This document shows positions 6,845 through 13,499 of a DNA stretch of 64,000 bases, piece after piece. Under the pieces are notes generated by a model. It was not told the DNA's origin, did no database searches, and saw only the letters and a program-made list of their open reading frames with translations. The translations under genes and the position numbers were made by a program. How positions within the stretch are numbered: the first letter of the stretch is position 1; each line of letters opens with the position of its first letter. Origin of the DNA: PALSA-612 sp963791225 (lineage in GTDB: Bacteria > Actinomycetota > Thermoleophilia > Gaiellales > Gaiellaceae). The stretch spans positions 372,001 to 436,000 of the forward strand of contig CAWBRV010000003.1 of assembly GCA_963791225.1 (NCBI GenBank). The letters are read 5' to 3'.

Positions 6845-8262
6845 TGGCCCGGCGCGGGTACGAGCGGCCCTCGAACCACGTGATCGTCCTGTACGGGGCG
6901 ACCGGCGACCTCGCGAAGCGCAAGATCATCCCCGGCCTCTTCCATCTCTCCACGGTCGGGTTGATGCCGCAGCGCTACCGGATCGTCGGCGTCTCGCGCG
7001 GCACGCTCACGGACGACGAGATGCGCGCCACGGCGATGCTCTCGCTCGAGATGTTCGGGCCGAAGCGCATGCGGCGCGCCGACGTGATCAACTTCGTCCA
7101 CCGGATCGTCGGCGCGAACCACGAGGAGGTCCCCGAGGTCGTCGCCCGTGCCGAGCACGAGATCGGCGGCCGGCCGCGGCGGCTCTTCCAGCTCGCCATC
7201 CCGCCCTCCGCCTTCGAGGCTGTGGTCGAGCAGCTCGCCGCCAACGGGCTCTCAAACCGCGGACGTGTGATCATCGAGAAGCCGTTCGGGACCGACCTCG
7301 CCTCCGCGCGCGAGCTGAACCGGGTCGTCCACTCCGCTTTCGGCGAGTCGGACGTCTTCCGCATCGACCACTTCCTCGGCAAGGAGTCGGTCGAGAACAT
7401 CCTCGCGCTGCGGTTCGCGAACGGCATGTTCGAGCCGGTCTGGAACCGCGACCACATCGACCATGTCCAGATCGACGTGCCCGAGACGCTGTCGATCGAG
7501 GGTCGCGCGGCGTTCTACGAGGGCACGGGCGCGTTCCGGGACATGGTCGTCACGCATCTGTTCCAGGTGCTCGGCTTCGTCGCGATGGAGCCGCCGACCT
7601 CGCTCGACGCGAAGGCCCTGCGCGTGGAGAAGAACAAGGTGTTCGAGGCGATCAAGCCGCTCGACCCCGCCCGGGTCGTCCGCGGGCAGTACGAGGGCTA
7701 CCGCCGGGAGCCCGGCGTGTCGCACCGCTCGTCGACCGAGACGTTCGTCGCCCTCGAGGTACAGATCGACAACTGGCGCTGGGCGGGCGTCCCGTTCTTG
7801 CTGCGTACGGGGAAGTGCATGGCGGAGAGCCGGCAGACGGTCTCGCTCGCGTTCCGCGAGCCGCCGCTCCGCATGTTCAGGCTCGCGCGCGGGCAGCGCG
7901 CGTCGCAGCGGCCGAACGAGCTCGTGATCGAGTTCCGCGATCCCGGCTCGATCTCGCAGCGCTTCCTCGCCAAGGAGCCGGGGCCCGCGATGGACCTCCA
8001 CGAGGCGACGATGACGTTCCGGTACGACGACGGGCTCGACACCGGCCAGCTCGAGGCGTACGAGCGCCTGCTGCACGACGCGATGCTCGGCGACCAGGGC
8101 CTGTTCACGGACTCGGCCGGAATCGAGCGACTGTGGGAGCTGTCGACGCCGCTTCTCGACCACCCCTCGCGGATCCATCCGTACGCGCGTGGCTCGTGGG
8201 GGCCGGCGGCCGCGATGCGGCTGATCGCGCCGCGCCACTGGTGCCTGCCCGAGGAGGCATGA
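6844..8262 (+). CDS. zwf: Glucose-6-phosphate 1-dehydrogenase
   Basis: Oxidises glucose-6-phosphate to 6-phosphogluconolactone with NADP+, the first step of the oxidative pentose-phosphate pathway. The Rossmann motif GATGDLAKRKIIPGL is near residues 17-31, the catalytic signature RIDHFLGKE near 173-181, and EKNKV/DNWRWAGVPFLLRTGK blocks lie in the second half. Length (472 aa) matches the family. Translationally coupled to rpe (ATG overlaps its stop) and one base ahead of the MscS gene, so rpe-zwf-mscS are probably one transcript. With the kinase, pgl and rpiA nearby, only gnd of the oxidative branch is missing from the window. Confidence 0.96.
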   Translation: MARRGYERPSNHVIVLYGATGDLAKRKIIPGLFHLSTVGLMPQRYRIVGVSRGTLTDDEMRATAMLSLEMFGPKRMRRADVINFVHRIVGANHEEVPEVVARAEHEIGGRPRRLFQLAIPPSAFEAVVEQLAANGLSNRGRVIIEKPFGTDLASARELNRVVHSAFGESDVFRIDHFLGKESVENILALRFANGMFEPVWNRDHIDHVQIDVPETLSIEGRAAFYEGTGAFRDMVVTHLFQVLGFVAMEPPTSLDAKALRVEKNKVFEAIKPLDPARVVRGQYEGYRREPGVSHRSSTETFVALEVQIDNWRWAGVPFLLRTGKCMAESRQTVSLAFREPPLRMFRLARGQRASQRPNELVIEFRDPGSISQRFLAKEPGPAMDLHEATMTFRYDDGLDTGQLEAYERLLHDAMLGDQGLFTDSAGIERLWELSTPLLDHPSRIHPYARGSWGPAAAMRLIAPRHWCLPEEA

Positions 8263-8263
8263 C

Positions 8264-9046
8264 GTGAGCGAGCACGTCCGCACAGCGGTCATCACCGCCG
8301 CGATCGGGCTGGCGGTCGTCGTTGGCGTCCGCCTGGCCATGCGCGCCGGGTTCAAGGGCTACATGTCGCGGATCAGCTCCAGCCGCACGCCGCAGGAGCT
8401 GGCCGGCCAGCGGACACGGTTCATCATCCTGGAGCGAGTCGTCACCGTGACGCTGCTCGCGATCGTCGGGTGGAGCGTGCTCGAGGTGTTTCCGTCGACG
8501 GACGCGCTCGCCCGCAGCCTGCTCGCGTCCGGAGCCGTGCTCGCGCTGCTCCTCGGCATCGCGCTCTCGGCCCCGCTCTCGAACATGGGCTCGGGCGTCC
8601 TGCTCGGCTGGTCGCAATCGGTGCGGCTCGGCGATCGGGTGACGGTTGCGGACGTAACCGGGACCGCCGTCGAGATCACCCTCATGCAGACGGTGCTCGT
8701 CACCGACGAGGGGCGCCGCGCGTTCATCCCGAACTCGCAGATGGCGAGCTCGATCGTCGTCAACCGGTCGATCGACGACCCGCGCCGGGTCGTCTCCGTC
8801 CGGCTCCCGATCGCGATCTCGAGGCCGGTTGAGGAAGCTCGCAAGGCAGTCCTCGCGGCGGTCGAGGGGTTCGAGGGGTGCTCGGCCAAGGACGTGACGG
8901 TGCTCGTCACCGACGTGACGGAGTCGACGGCGTGGCTCGCGCTCAACGTCCACCTTCCGCCGGAGAGCGACGTGACCTCGGTCGCCGCCGCCCTCCGCGA
9001 GCGGGCGCTCACCGCGCTCGCCCAGGCCAAGCTCCTGCCCTCCTGA
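8264..9046 (+). CDS. MscS-family mechanosensitive channel
   Basis: Small-conductance mechanosensitive channel homologue of 260 aa, close to the minimal MscS length. There is an N-terminal TM helix (about 5-25), a second and third hydrophobic segment (about 50-100), with the last being the Gly/Ala/Leu-rich pore helix, then the MscS beta domain with SVRLGDRVTVADVTGTAVEI and RRAFIPNSQM. A cytoplasmic alpha/beta domain follows. It would open under hypo-osmotic membrane tension. GTG start directly after the zwf stop; probably co-transcribed with rpe-zwf for no obvious metabolic reason. Confidence 0.85.
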   Translation: MSEHVRTAVITAAIGLAVVVGVRLAMRAGFKGYMSRISSSRTPQELAGQRTRFIILERVVTVTLLAIVGWSVLEVFPSTDALARSLLASGAVLALLLGIALSAPLSNMGSGVLLGWSQSVRLGDRVTVADVTGTAVEITLMQTVLVTDEGRRAFIPNSQMASSIVVNRSIDDPRRVVSVRLPIAISRPVEEARKAVLAAVEGFEGCSAKDVTVLVTDVTESTAWLALNVHLPPESDVTSVAAALRERALTALAQAKLLPS

Positions 9047-9047
9047 G

Positions 9048-9070
9048 GTGCCTGGCACGTGCCTGGCACC
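9048..9070. repeat. Dispersed palindromic repeat, double copy
   Basis: Exact second copy of the 23-bp double GTGCCTGGCAC element at 118-140. It starts right after the mscS stop codon and lies in the gap before the gltX-like gene. Confidence 0.75.
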
Positions 9071-9113
9071 AACGCGGTGCCCGGCATCGCCCGTCGGCAA
9101 TACTGGGCCGACG

Positions 9114-10097
9114 ATGTCCCGCGTCCGTTTCGCTCCCAGCCCGACGGGGTCGCTCCACGTCGGCAACGCGCTGACCGCGGTCGCGAACCGCCGTTTCGGC
9201 GAGTGGATGCTGCTGCGGATCGACGACACCGACGCGGCCCGCAACGTGCACGGCGGCGAGGACGCAATCGTCCGTGACCTCGAGTGGCTCGGCGTCGAGT
9301 GGGACGCGGGGCCCGTCCGGCAGAGCGAGCGGCAGGAGCGCTACCGCGAGGCGGCGGGGCCGCTCGGCGACCGTTTCGGACAGACGACGCTTCTCCGCGA
9401 GGACGGTTCGGCGACGTATCAGCTCGCGAGTGTGGTCGACGACATCGACTTCGCGATCACGCACGTGATCCGCGGCAGCGACCACCGGCCGAACGAGGAG
9501 CTCCACCAGGCTCTCCACCGCGCGCTCGGCACGGAGCCGCCGGAGTACGTCCACCATGGGCTGATCCTCGGGCCCGACGGGCGCAAGCTGTCGAAGCGCG
9601 ACGGCATGTCCTCGATCGCCGACCTGCGCGACGCCGGGATCCCTGCCGAGGCGGTGCGTGCGTATCTCGAGGAGCTCGGCCTCCCGCGCCACGACGTCCA
9701 CTACGACCCGGCACGCATCCGCCGGCTCGCGGTCGAGTCGCTTGCGGCCATGTCCGACGAGGAGCTGGCCGAGCAGGCCGGTGCGCCGATCGAGCTCGTC
9801 CCTGCACTCCGAGGCGCCCGCGACCTCGACGAAGCGCGCGACTACGCCCGGCTGATCCTGTCGCCCGAGCGCGTCCAGGTGCCGGACGCCGCGCGGCCGA
9901 CTCTCGAGCGCTTCCGCGAGCTCGAGCTCGCGAACGGCGACGGCCACCTGGTCGTGCGCGAGCTGAAAGCCGTCGGCGGCGACCTGAAGGCGCTCCGGCT
10001 CGCGCTCACCGGCCGCGACCGCGGCCCGGAGCTCGCCACGGTCATCGACGCGCTCCCACGCGACGAGGCGCTGCGGAGGATCGATGCGGCTCTATAG
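9114..10097 (+). CDS. gltX: Short glutamyl-tRNA synthetase-like protein lacking the acceptor-binding insertion
   Basis: Class I aminoacyl-tRNA synthetase of the GlxRS family. Present: RFAPSPTGSLHVGNA (HIGH motif, about 4-18), LRIDDTDAARN, the second catalytic half with SATYQLASVVDDIDF and ITHVIRGSDH, KLSKRDG (KMSKS) near 159, and a shortened C-terminal helical domain ending with a GluRS-like ALRLALTGRDRGPEL. At 327 aa it is about 150 residues short. After the QSERQERYREA segment the usual zinc/acceptor-stem insertion is replaced by about 10 residues. ATG 9114 follows TACTGG by 7 nt; an ORF start at 9048 would begin inside the repeat. It occupies the gltX slot of a conserved block and overlaps cysS by 14 nt. 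Glu-Q-tRNA(Asp) synthetase is less likely because a C-terminal domain remains. Confidence 0.78.
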   Translation: MSRVRFAPSPTGSLHVGNALTAVANRRFGEWMLLRIDDTDAARNVHGGEDAIVRDLEWLGVEWDAGPVRQSERQERYREAAGPLGDRFGQTTLLREDGSATYQLASVVDDIDFAITHVIRGSDHRPNEELHQALHRALGTEPPEYVHHGLILGPDGRKLSKRDGMSSIADLRDAGIPAEAVRAYLEELGLPRHDVHYDPARIRRLAVESLAAMSDEELAEQAGAPIELVPALRGARDLDEARDYARLILSPERVQVPDAARPTLERFRELELANGDGHLVVRELKAVGGDLKALRLALTGRDRGPELATVIDALPRDEALRRIDAAL

Positions 10098-11373
10098 CAC
10101 CGCACAGCGGGCGAAGGTCGAGCTTCCGCATCCGCCCGGCCCGATCCGGATGTACTTCTGCGGGCCGACCGTCTACGCGCGCGCCCATATCGGGAACGCC
10201 CGTCCCTACATCCTGGGCATGTGGCTCCGCAGCTGGCTCCGTGAGCGTGGCTACGACGCCACGCTCGTCCACAACATCACGGACGTGAACGACAAGATCT
10301 ACGACGCCGCCCCCGGCGCCAGCGCGGAACTCGCCGAACGGGCGACGCAGTGGTACCTCGAGGACACCGGCGACCTAGGCCTTGGCCGGCCCGACGAGGT
10401 CCCGAAGGCGACCGAGTACGTCCCGCAGATCGTCCGCTTCATCGAGGACTTGGTCGAGGGCGGCTTCGCCTATCCCGCCGGCGGCGACGTCTACTTCCGC
10501 GTCTCGCGCGACCCGCAGTACGGCGTTCTCTCGGGTCGCGTCGACGGGGAGGGGACGCGCAACCCCTCCGAGGAGGAGGAGGCGGGCGAGCTGAAGGAGG
10601 ACCCGAGGGACTTCGCGCTCTGGAAGGGCCACAAGGAGGGCGAGGACACCTCGTGGGACTCGCCGTGGGGGCGAGGCCGGCCGGGCTGGCACATCGAGTG
10701 CTCCGCCATGGCCGAGGAGCTGCTCGGCCCGCACTTCGAGATCCACGGCGGCGGGCTCGACCTGGTCTTCCCGCACCACGAGAACGAGCTCGCGCAGTCG
10801 CGCGCGCTCGGACACGACTTCGCGCAGATCTGGACGCACAACGGGATGCTGCGCTTCACCGGCGAGAAGATGTCCAAGTCGCTCGGCAACGTCGTGACCC
10901 TGCGCGAGGCGATCGACACCTGGGGCCGCGAGACCGTGCTGCTCTTCTTCCTGACGGCGCACTGGTCGAAGCCGATCGACTTCTCGGACGAGACGATGGC
11001 TCAGGCCGCCGCGCAGATCGAGACGTTCCGCAACAAGCTGCGCTACCGGGGTGAGGAGGGCGAGGCCGGCGACTACTGGGAAGAGCTGGTCGCGGCGCTC
11101 GATGACGACTTCAACACGCCGGATGCGCTCGCAGTGCTCCACCGTTGGCACGATCACGACCTGCTGGTTCGTGCGCTGGGCCTGTTCGGGCTCGATTCGC
11201 TCGCCGGTGAGGAGTCTGCGCCGGACGAGCTGGTCGAGTTCGCGGAGCGGCGCGAGCAGGCGCGGGCCGCACGCGATTTCGACGAGGCCGATCGCCTCCG
11301 CGCTGAGATCGACGCCCGCGGTTGGGAGGTTCGCGACGAGGCCGGCGGCTTCCGGCTCGTCCGCAAGCAGTGA
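10084..11373 (+). CDS. cysS: Cysteinyl-tRNA synthetase
   Basis: Charges tRNA-Cys. Class I motifs: YFCGPTVYARAHIGNARPY (zinc ligand Cys and HIGH-like HIGN), HIECSAMAEELLG (second Cys ligand), VFPHHENELAQS (His ligands) and EKMSKSLGN (KMSKS). At 429 aa it is slightly short of the usual 460-480. The N-terminus overlaps the gltX-like gene by 14 nt, and its TGA overlaps the GTG of rlmB, so the three are translationally coupled. A cysteinyl ligase of mycothiol synthesis (MshC) is less likely: the synthetase C-terminal DALR-like region (FDEADRLRAEIDARGWEVRD) is present. Confidence 0.95.
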   Translation: MRLYSTAQRAKVELPHPPGPIRMYFCGPTVYARAHIGNARPYILGMWLRSWLRERGYDATLVHNITDVNDKIYDAAPGASAELAERATQWYLEDTGDLGLGRPDEVPKATEYVPQIVRFIEDLVEGGFAYPAGGDVYFRVSRDPQYGVLSGRVDGEGTRNPSEEEEAGELKEDPRDFALWKGHKEGEDTSWDSPWGRGRPGWHIECSAMAEELLGPHFEIHGGGLDLVFPHHENELAQSRALGHDFAQIWTHNGMLRFTGEKMSKSLGNVVTLREAIDTWGRETVLLFFLTAHWSKPIDFSDETMAQAAAQIETFRNKLRYRGEEGEAGDYWEELVAALDDDFNTPDALAVLHRWHDHDLLVRALGLFGLDSLAGEESAPDELVEFAERREQARAARDFDEADRLRAEIDARGWEVRDEAGGFRLVRKQ

Positions 11374-12086
11374 CGGCCGAGATCGTCTACGGCCGTCGCG
11401 CCGTGCGCGAGGCGCTGCGGGGGCGGCGACAGGTGCTGGCGCTCCACGCGACCGAGCGCGCGATCGCGGCCGAGGCCTGGCTGCGCGACGAGCCGGCGCC
11501 GCGCGTGCGGGTCGAGCCGGAGCGCGCGCTGACAGCGCTTGCCGGCACCGCGGATCACCAGGGTGTCGTCGCGCGCGTCGAGCCGTATCCGTATGCGGAC
11601 GCGGCCGAGCTGGCCCGAGCGCCCCAGCCGCTCCTCGTCTGCCTCGACCAGGTCACCGACCCCCGGAACCTCGGCGCGGTCGCGCGCAGCGCCGAGGGCG
11701 CGGGAGCGACGGGCATCGTCCTCCCCGCGCACCGTTCTGCACGCGTCACCGCCGCCGTCTGCCGGGCCTCGGCCGGCGCCGTCGAGCACGTGCCGATCGC
11801 GGTCGTGTCCAACCTGGCGCGGTACCTCGCGGACGTCAAGGGGCCGGAGCTCTGGGTCTACGCCGCCAGCTCGGAGGCCGCCTCGCCGATGTGGAGCACC
11901 GACCTGAGCGGAGGCCTGGCGCTCGTCTTCGGCGCCGAAGGCAAGGGCCTCCGGCCGCTCGTGCGGCGGACCTGCGACGCGGCGGTGTCGATCCCGCTCG
12001 CGGGCCGGGTCGAGTCGCTGAACGTCAGCGTGGCGGCGGCGGTCCTCCTCTACGAGGCGCGCCGACAACGCGGAGGTGCGGTCTGA
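11370..12086 (+). CDS. rlmB: TrmH/SpoU-family 23S rRNA 2'-O-methyltransferase (RlmB)
   Basis: SAM-dependent 2'-O-ribose methyltransferase expected to modify G2251 of 23S rRNA. It has the N-terminal L30e-like substrate-binding domain (IVYGRRAVREAL to HQGVVARV) and the knotted SPOUT domain with motif 1 LDQVTDPRNLGAVARSAEG, motif 2 LVFGAEGKGL and motif 3 IPLAGRVESLNVSVAAAVLLY. Length 238 aa. GTG 11370 overlaps the cysS stop; a longer frame upstream runs antiparallel to cysS coding and is not used. Its position after cysS and before the NYN gene matches the Bacillus cluster. Confidence 0.93.
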   Translation: MTAEIVYGRRAVREALRGRRQVLALHATERAIAAEAWLRDEPAPRVRVEPERALTALAGTADHQGVVARVEPYPYADAAELARAPQPLLVCLDQVTDPRNLGAVARSAEGAGATGIVLPAHRSARVTAAVCRASAGAVEHVPIAVVSNLARYLADVKGPELWVYAASSEAASPMWSTDLSGGLALVFGAEGKGLRPLVRRTCDAAVSIPLAGRVESLNVSVAAAVLLYEARRQRGGAV

Positions 12087-12232
12087 AAAATTCCACAATC
12101 GGCACGATGCTGTGACGACTTCTCGGGTACTTGTTTCCGTGCTTGCCGCTGCTCCGTCCCTAACCCCCACCCACCCGGGGCGTTACCGCGGGGCGTCGGC
12201 CGAAGCGGCCGTGGCCCGCGGGGAGGGGCGCG
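12087..12232. other. Intergenic region with G-quadruplex-type motif
   Basis: 146 bp between rlmB and the NYN gene. It holds CCCTAACCCCCACCCACCC (12158-12176), which gives four G-runs on the - strand, followed by GC-rich self-complementary sequence (GGCCGAAGCGGCC near 12198-12211). A weaker relative of the C-run motif lies at 25106-25125. No clear -10/-35 pair was found. Confidence 0.4.
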
Positions 12233-12664
12233 GTGCCTGACCCCACGCTCTACCTGTTCGACGGCTACAACCTCCTTCACGCCGGGGAGTTCGCCGACGC
12301 GCGCGAGCTCGTCGATCGCCTCGCCGACTTCGTCGCCGTCCGCGGAGCGCGCGGCGTCGTCGTGTTCGACGGGGTCGGCGCCGATGCCGAGCTCGGCCCG
12401 CTCTCCGTTCGCTTCGCGTCTGACGCGGACACGCTGCTCGAGCGGCTCGCCGCCGACCACCGCGACCGCGAGAGCGTCTGCCTGATCTCGTCCGACGCGG
12501 CCGTTCGCGGCACGTCGGGGCAGGAGGTGCGCAAGCTCACCTCGCGCACGTTCGTCCGTGACCTCGAGCGCGTCGAACACCACGAGTCCGCGGGCTTCCG
12601 GGTCGGTGAGCGGCTCGACGAAGCGACCCGTGCCAGGCTCGAGCGGCTCCGGCGGGGCCAATGA
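12233..12664 (+). CDS. NYN-domain RNA-binding/nuclease protein (YacP/Rae1-like)
   Basis: NYN (PIN-like) domain protein of 143 aa. The N-terminal LYLFDGYNLLHAG carries the first acidic catalytic residue, VVVFDGVGAD the second strand, FASDADTLLERL the third acidic centre and ESVCLISSDAAVRG the fourth. This is the YacP arrangement; in Bacillus the homologue Rae1 is a ribosome-associated mRNA endonuclease. GTG start with the preceding purine-rich GGGGAGGGGCG. It lies between rlmB and sigH exactly as in Firmicutes. Nuclease activity is inferred from the family. Confidence 0.85.
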   Translation: MPDPTLYLFDGYNLLHAGEFADARELVDRLADFVAVRGARGVVVFDGVGADAELGPLSVRFASDADTLLERLAADHRDRESVCLISSDAAVRGTSGQEVRKLTSRTFVRDLERVEHHESAGFRVGERLDEATRARLERLRRGQ

Positions 12665-12669
12665 CTAGC

Positions 12670-12687
12670 GTGTTGCAAAGTTGCAAG
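12670..12687. repeat. TTGCAA-type repeat upstream of sigH
   Basis: GTGTTGCAAAGTTGCAAG. Its GTGTTGCAA half is shared with the perfect palindrome at 34973-34995. It lies just upstream of the sigH -35 box and could be an operator. Confidence 0.4.
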
Positions 12688-12692
12688 TGAAC

Positions 12693-12721
12693 TTGTAACG
12701 CGCGCCGGTCCTTGCTATGTT
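12693..12721 (+). promoter_or_regulatory. sigH promoter (-35 TTGTAA, -10 TATGTT)
   Basis: TTGTAA (12693-12698), 17-bp spacer, and TATGTT (12716-12721) preceded by TGC. This is the most canonical housekeeping promoter in the window. It implies a 5' leader of about 75 nt for sigH, in contrast to the leaderless neighbours. Confidence 0.65.
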
Positions 12722-12748
12722 TCCGCCTCAACTTGAGGGTGAGGCTTC

Positions 12749-12772
12749 AGCCGAGCATCCCGGATCTCGGCT
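12749..12772 (+). other. Stem-loop in the sigH leader
   Basis: AGCCGAG (12749-12755) pairs with CTCGGCT (12766-12772) around a 10-nt loop. The hairpin sits between the promoter and the ribosome binding site AGGAGG (12786-12791) and could affect mRNA stability or translation. Confidence 0.45.
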
Positions 12773-12803
12773 TCAGATCACCGACAGGAGGGGGCAAAGG
12801 CGC

Positions 12804-13469
12804 ATGGCAACACGCACCGCGACCGCAATTCGAACGCCCCAAAAGGCTCAACGTGAGCTTGAGGATTTGCAGCTCGTCATGCGAGTACGCAACGGCGACA
12901 TGGCTGCTCGCGACGAGATGATCCGCCGTTACACGGGGTTCGTCCGCATGAAGGCGAGCTCGTACTTCCTGGCCGGCGGCGACGCCGAGGACCTGCTGCA
13001 GGAGGGCCTGATCGGTCTCTGCAAGGCGATCCGCGACTTCCGGCACGACAAGGAGACGTCGTTCCGGAGTTTCGCGGAGCTGTGCGTCACCCGCCAGATC
13101 ATCACGGCGATCAAGACCGCCACGCGCTTCAAGCACCAGGCCCTGAACAACTACATCTCGTTCAGCAACACGCCGGCGGGCCAGGATCCCGACTCCGATT
13201 GCACGCTCGGCGACGCGCTGCCGGGTTCGCACGTGGACGAGCCGTCCGTGCAGGTGATCTCGACCGAGGAGCTGAAGAGCCTCGTCTTCTGCCTCGGCAC
13301 CGGCCTGTCGGGCCTGGAGGCGGAGGCGCTGCGCATGTACCTCGAGGGCTCGTCCTACGAGGACATGGCCGACGAGCTCGGCTGCGACACGAAGACGATC
13401 GACAACGCGCTCCAGCGCGTGAAGCGGAAGATCGTCGTGCACAGGCAGTCGCGCCAGGTTCTGGCCTGA
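12804..13469 (+). CDS. sigH: SigH-type RNA polymerase sigma factor
   Basis: Sigma-70 family factor of the sporulation sigma-H (Sigma-30) type, 221 aa. Region 2 includes LVMRVRNGDMAARDEMIRRY, AEDLLQEGLIGLCKAIRDF and SFRSFAELCVTRQI (core binding and -10 recognition). Region 4 is LSGLEAEALRMYLEGSSYED with the helix-turn-helix DELGCDTKTIDNALQRVKRK. ATG 12804 has a good AGGAGG; an in-frame ATG at 12717 lies inside the -10 box and is not used. Last gene of the gltX-cysS-rlmB-yacP block. Its regulon here is unknown; sporulation is not implied. Confidence 0.9.
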   Translation: MATRTATAIRTPQKAQRELEDLQLVMRVRNGDMAARDEMIRRYTGFVRMKASSYFLAGGDAEDLLQEGLIGLCKAIRDFRHDKETSFRSFAELCVTRQIITAIKTATRFKHQALNNYISFSNTPAGQDPDSDCTLGDALPGSHVDEPSVQVISTEELKSLVFCLGTGLSGLEAEALRMYLEGSSYEDMADELGCDTKTIDNALQRVKRKIVVHRQSRQVLA

Positions 13470-13484
13470 CCCGGAGCTGATCGC

Positions 13485-13490
13485 TAGGCT
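13485..13490 (+). promoter_or_regulatory. -10 box for the secreted glycosidase-like gene
   Basis: TAGGCT ends 9 nt before the GTG at 13500, consistent with a leaderless or nearly leaderless transcript separate from sigH. Confidence 0.45.
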
Positions 13491-13499
13491 GCGTCGTCT

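Noticed and set aside
12717..12803. 29-residue N-terminal extension of SigH
   Set aside because: The ATG at 12717 lies inside the -10 box, and ATG 12804 has a proper SD.
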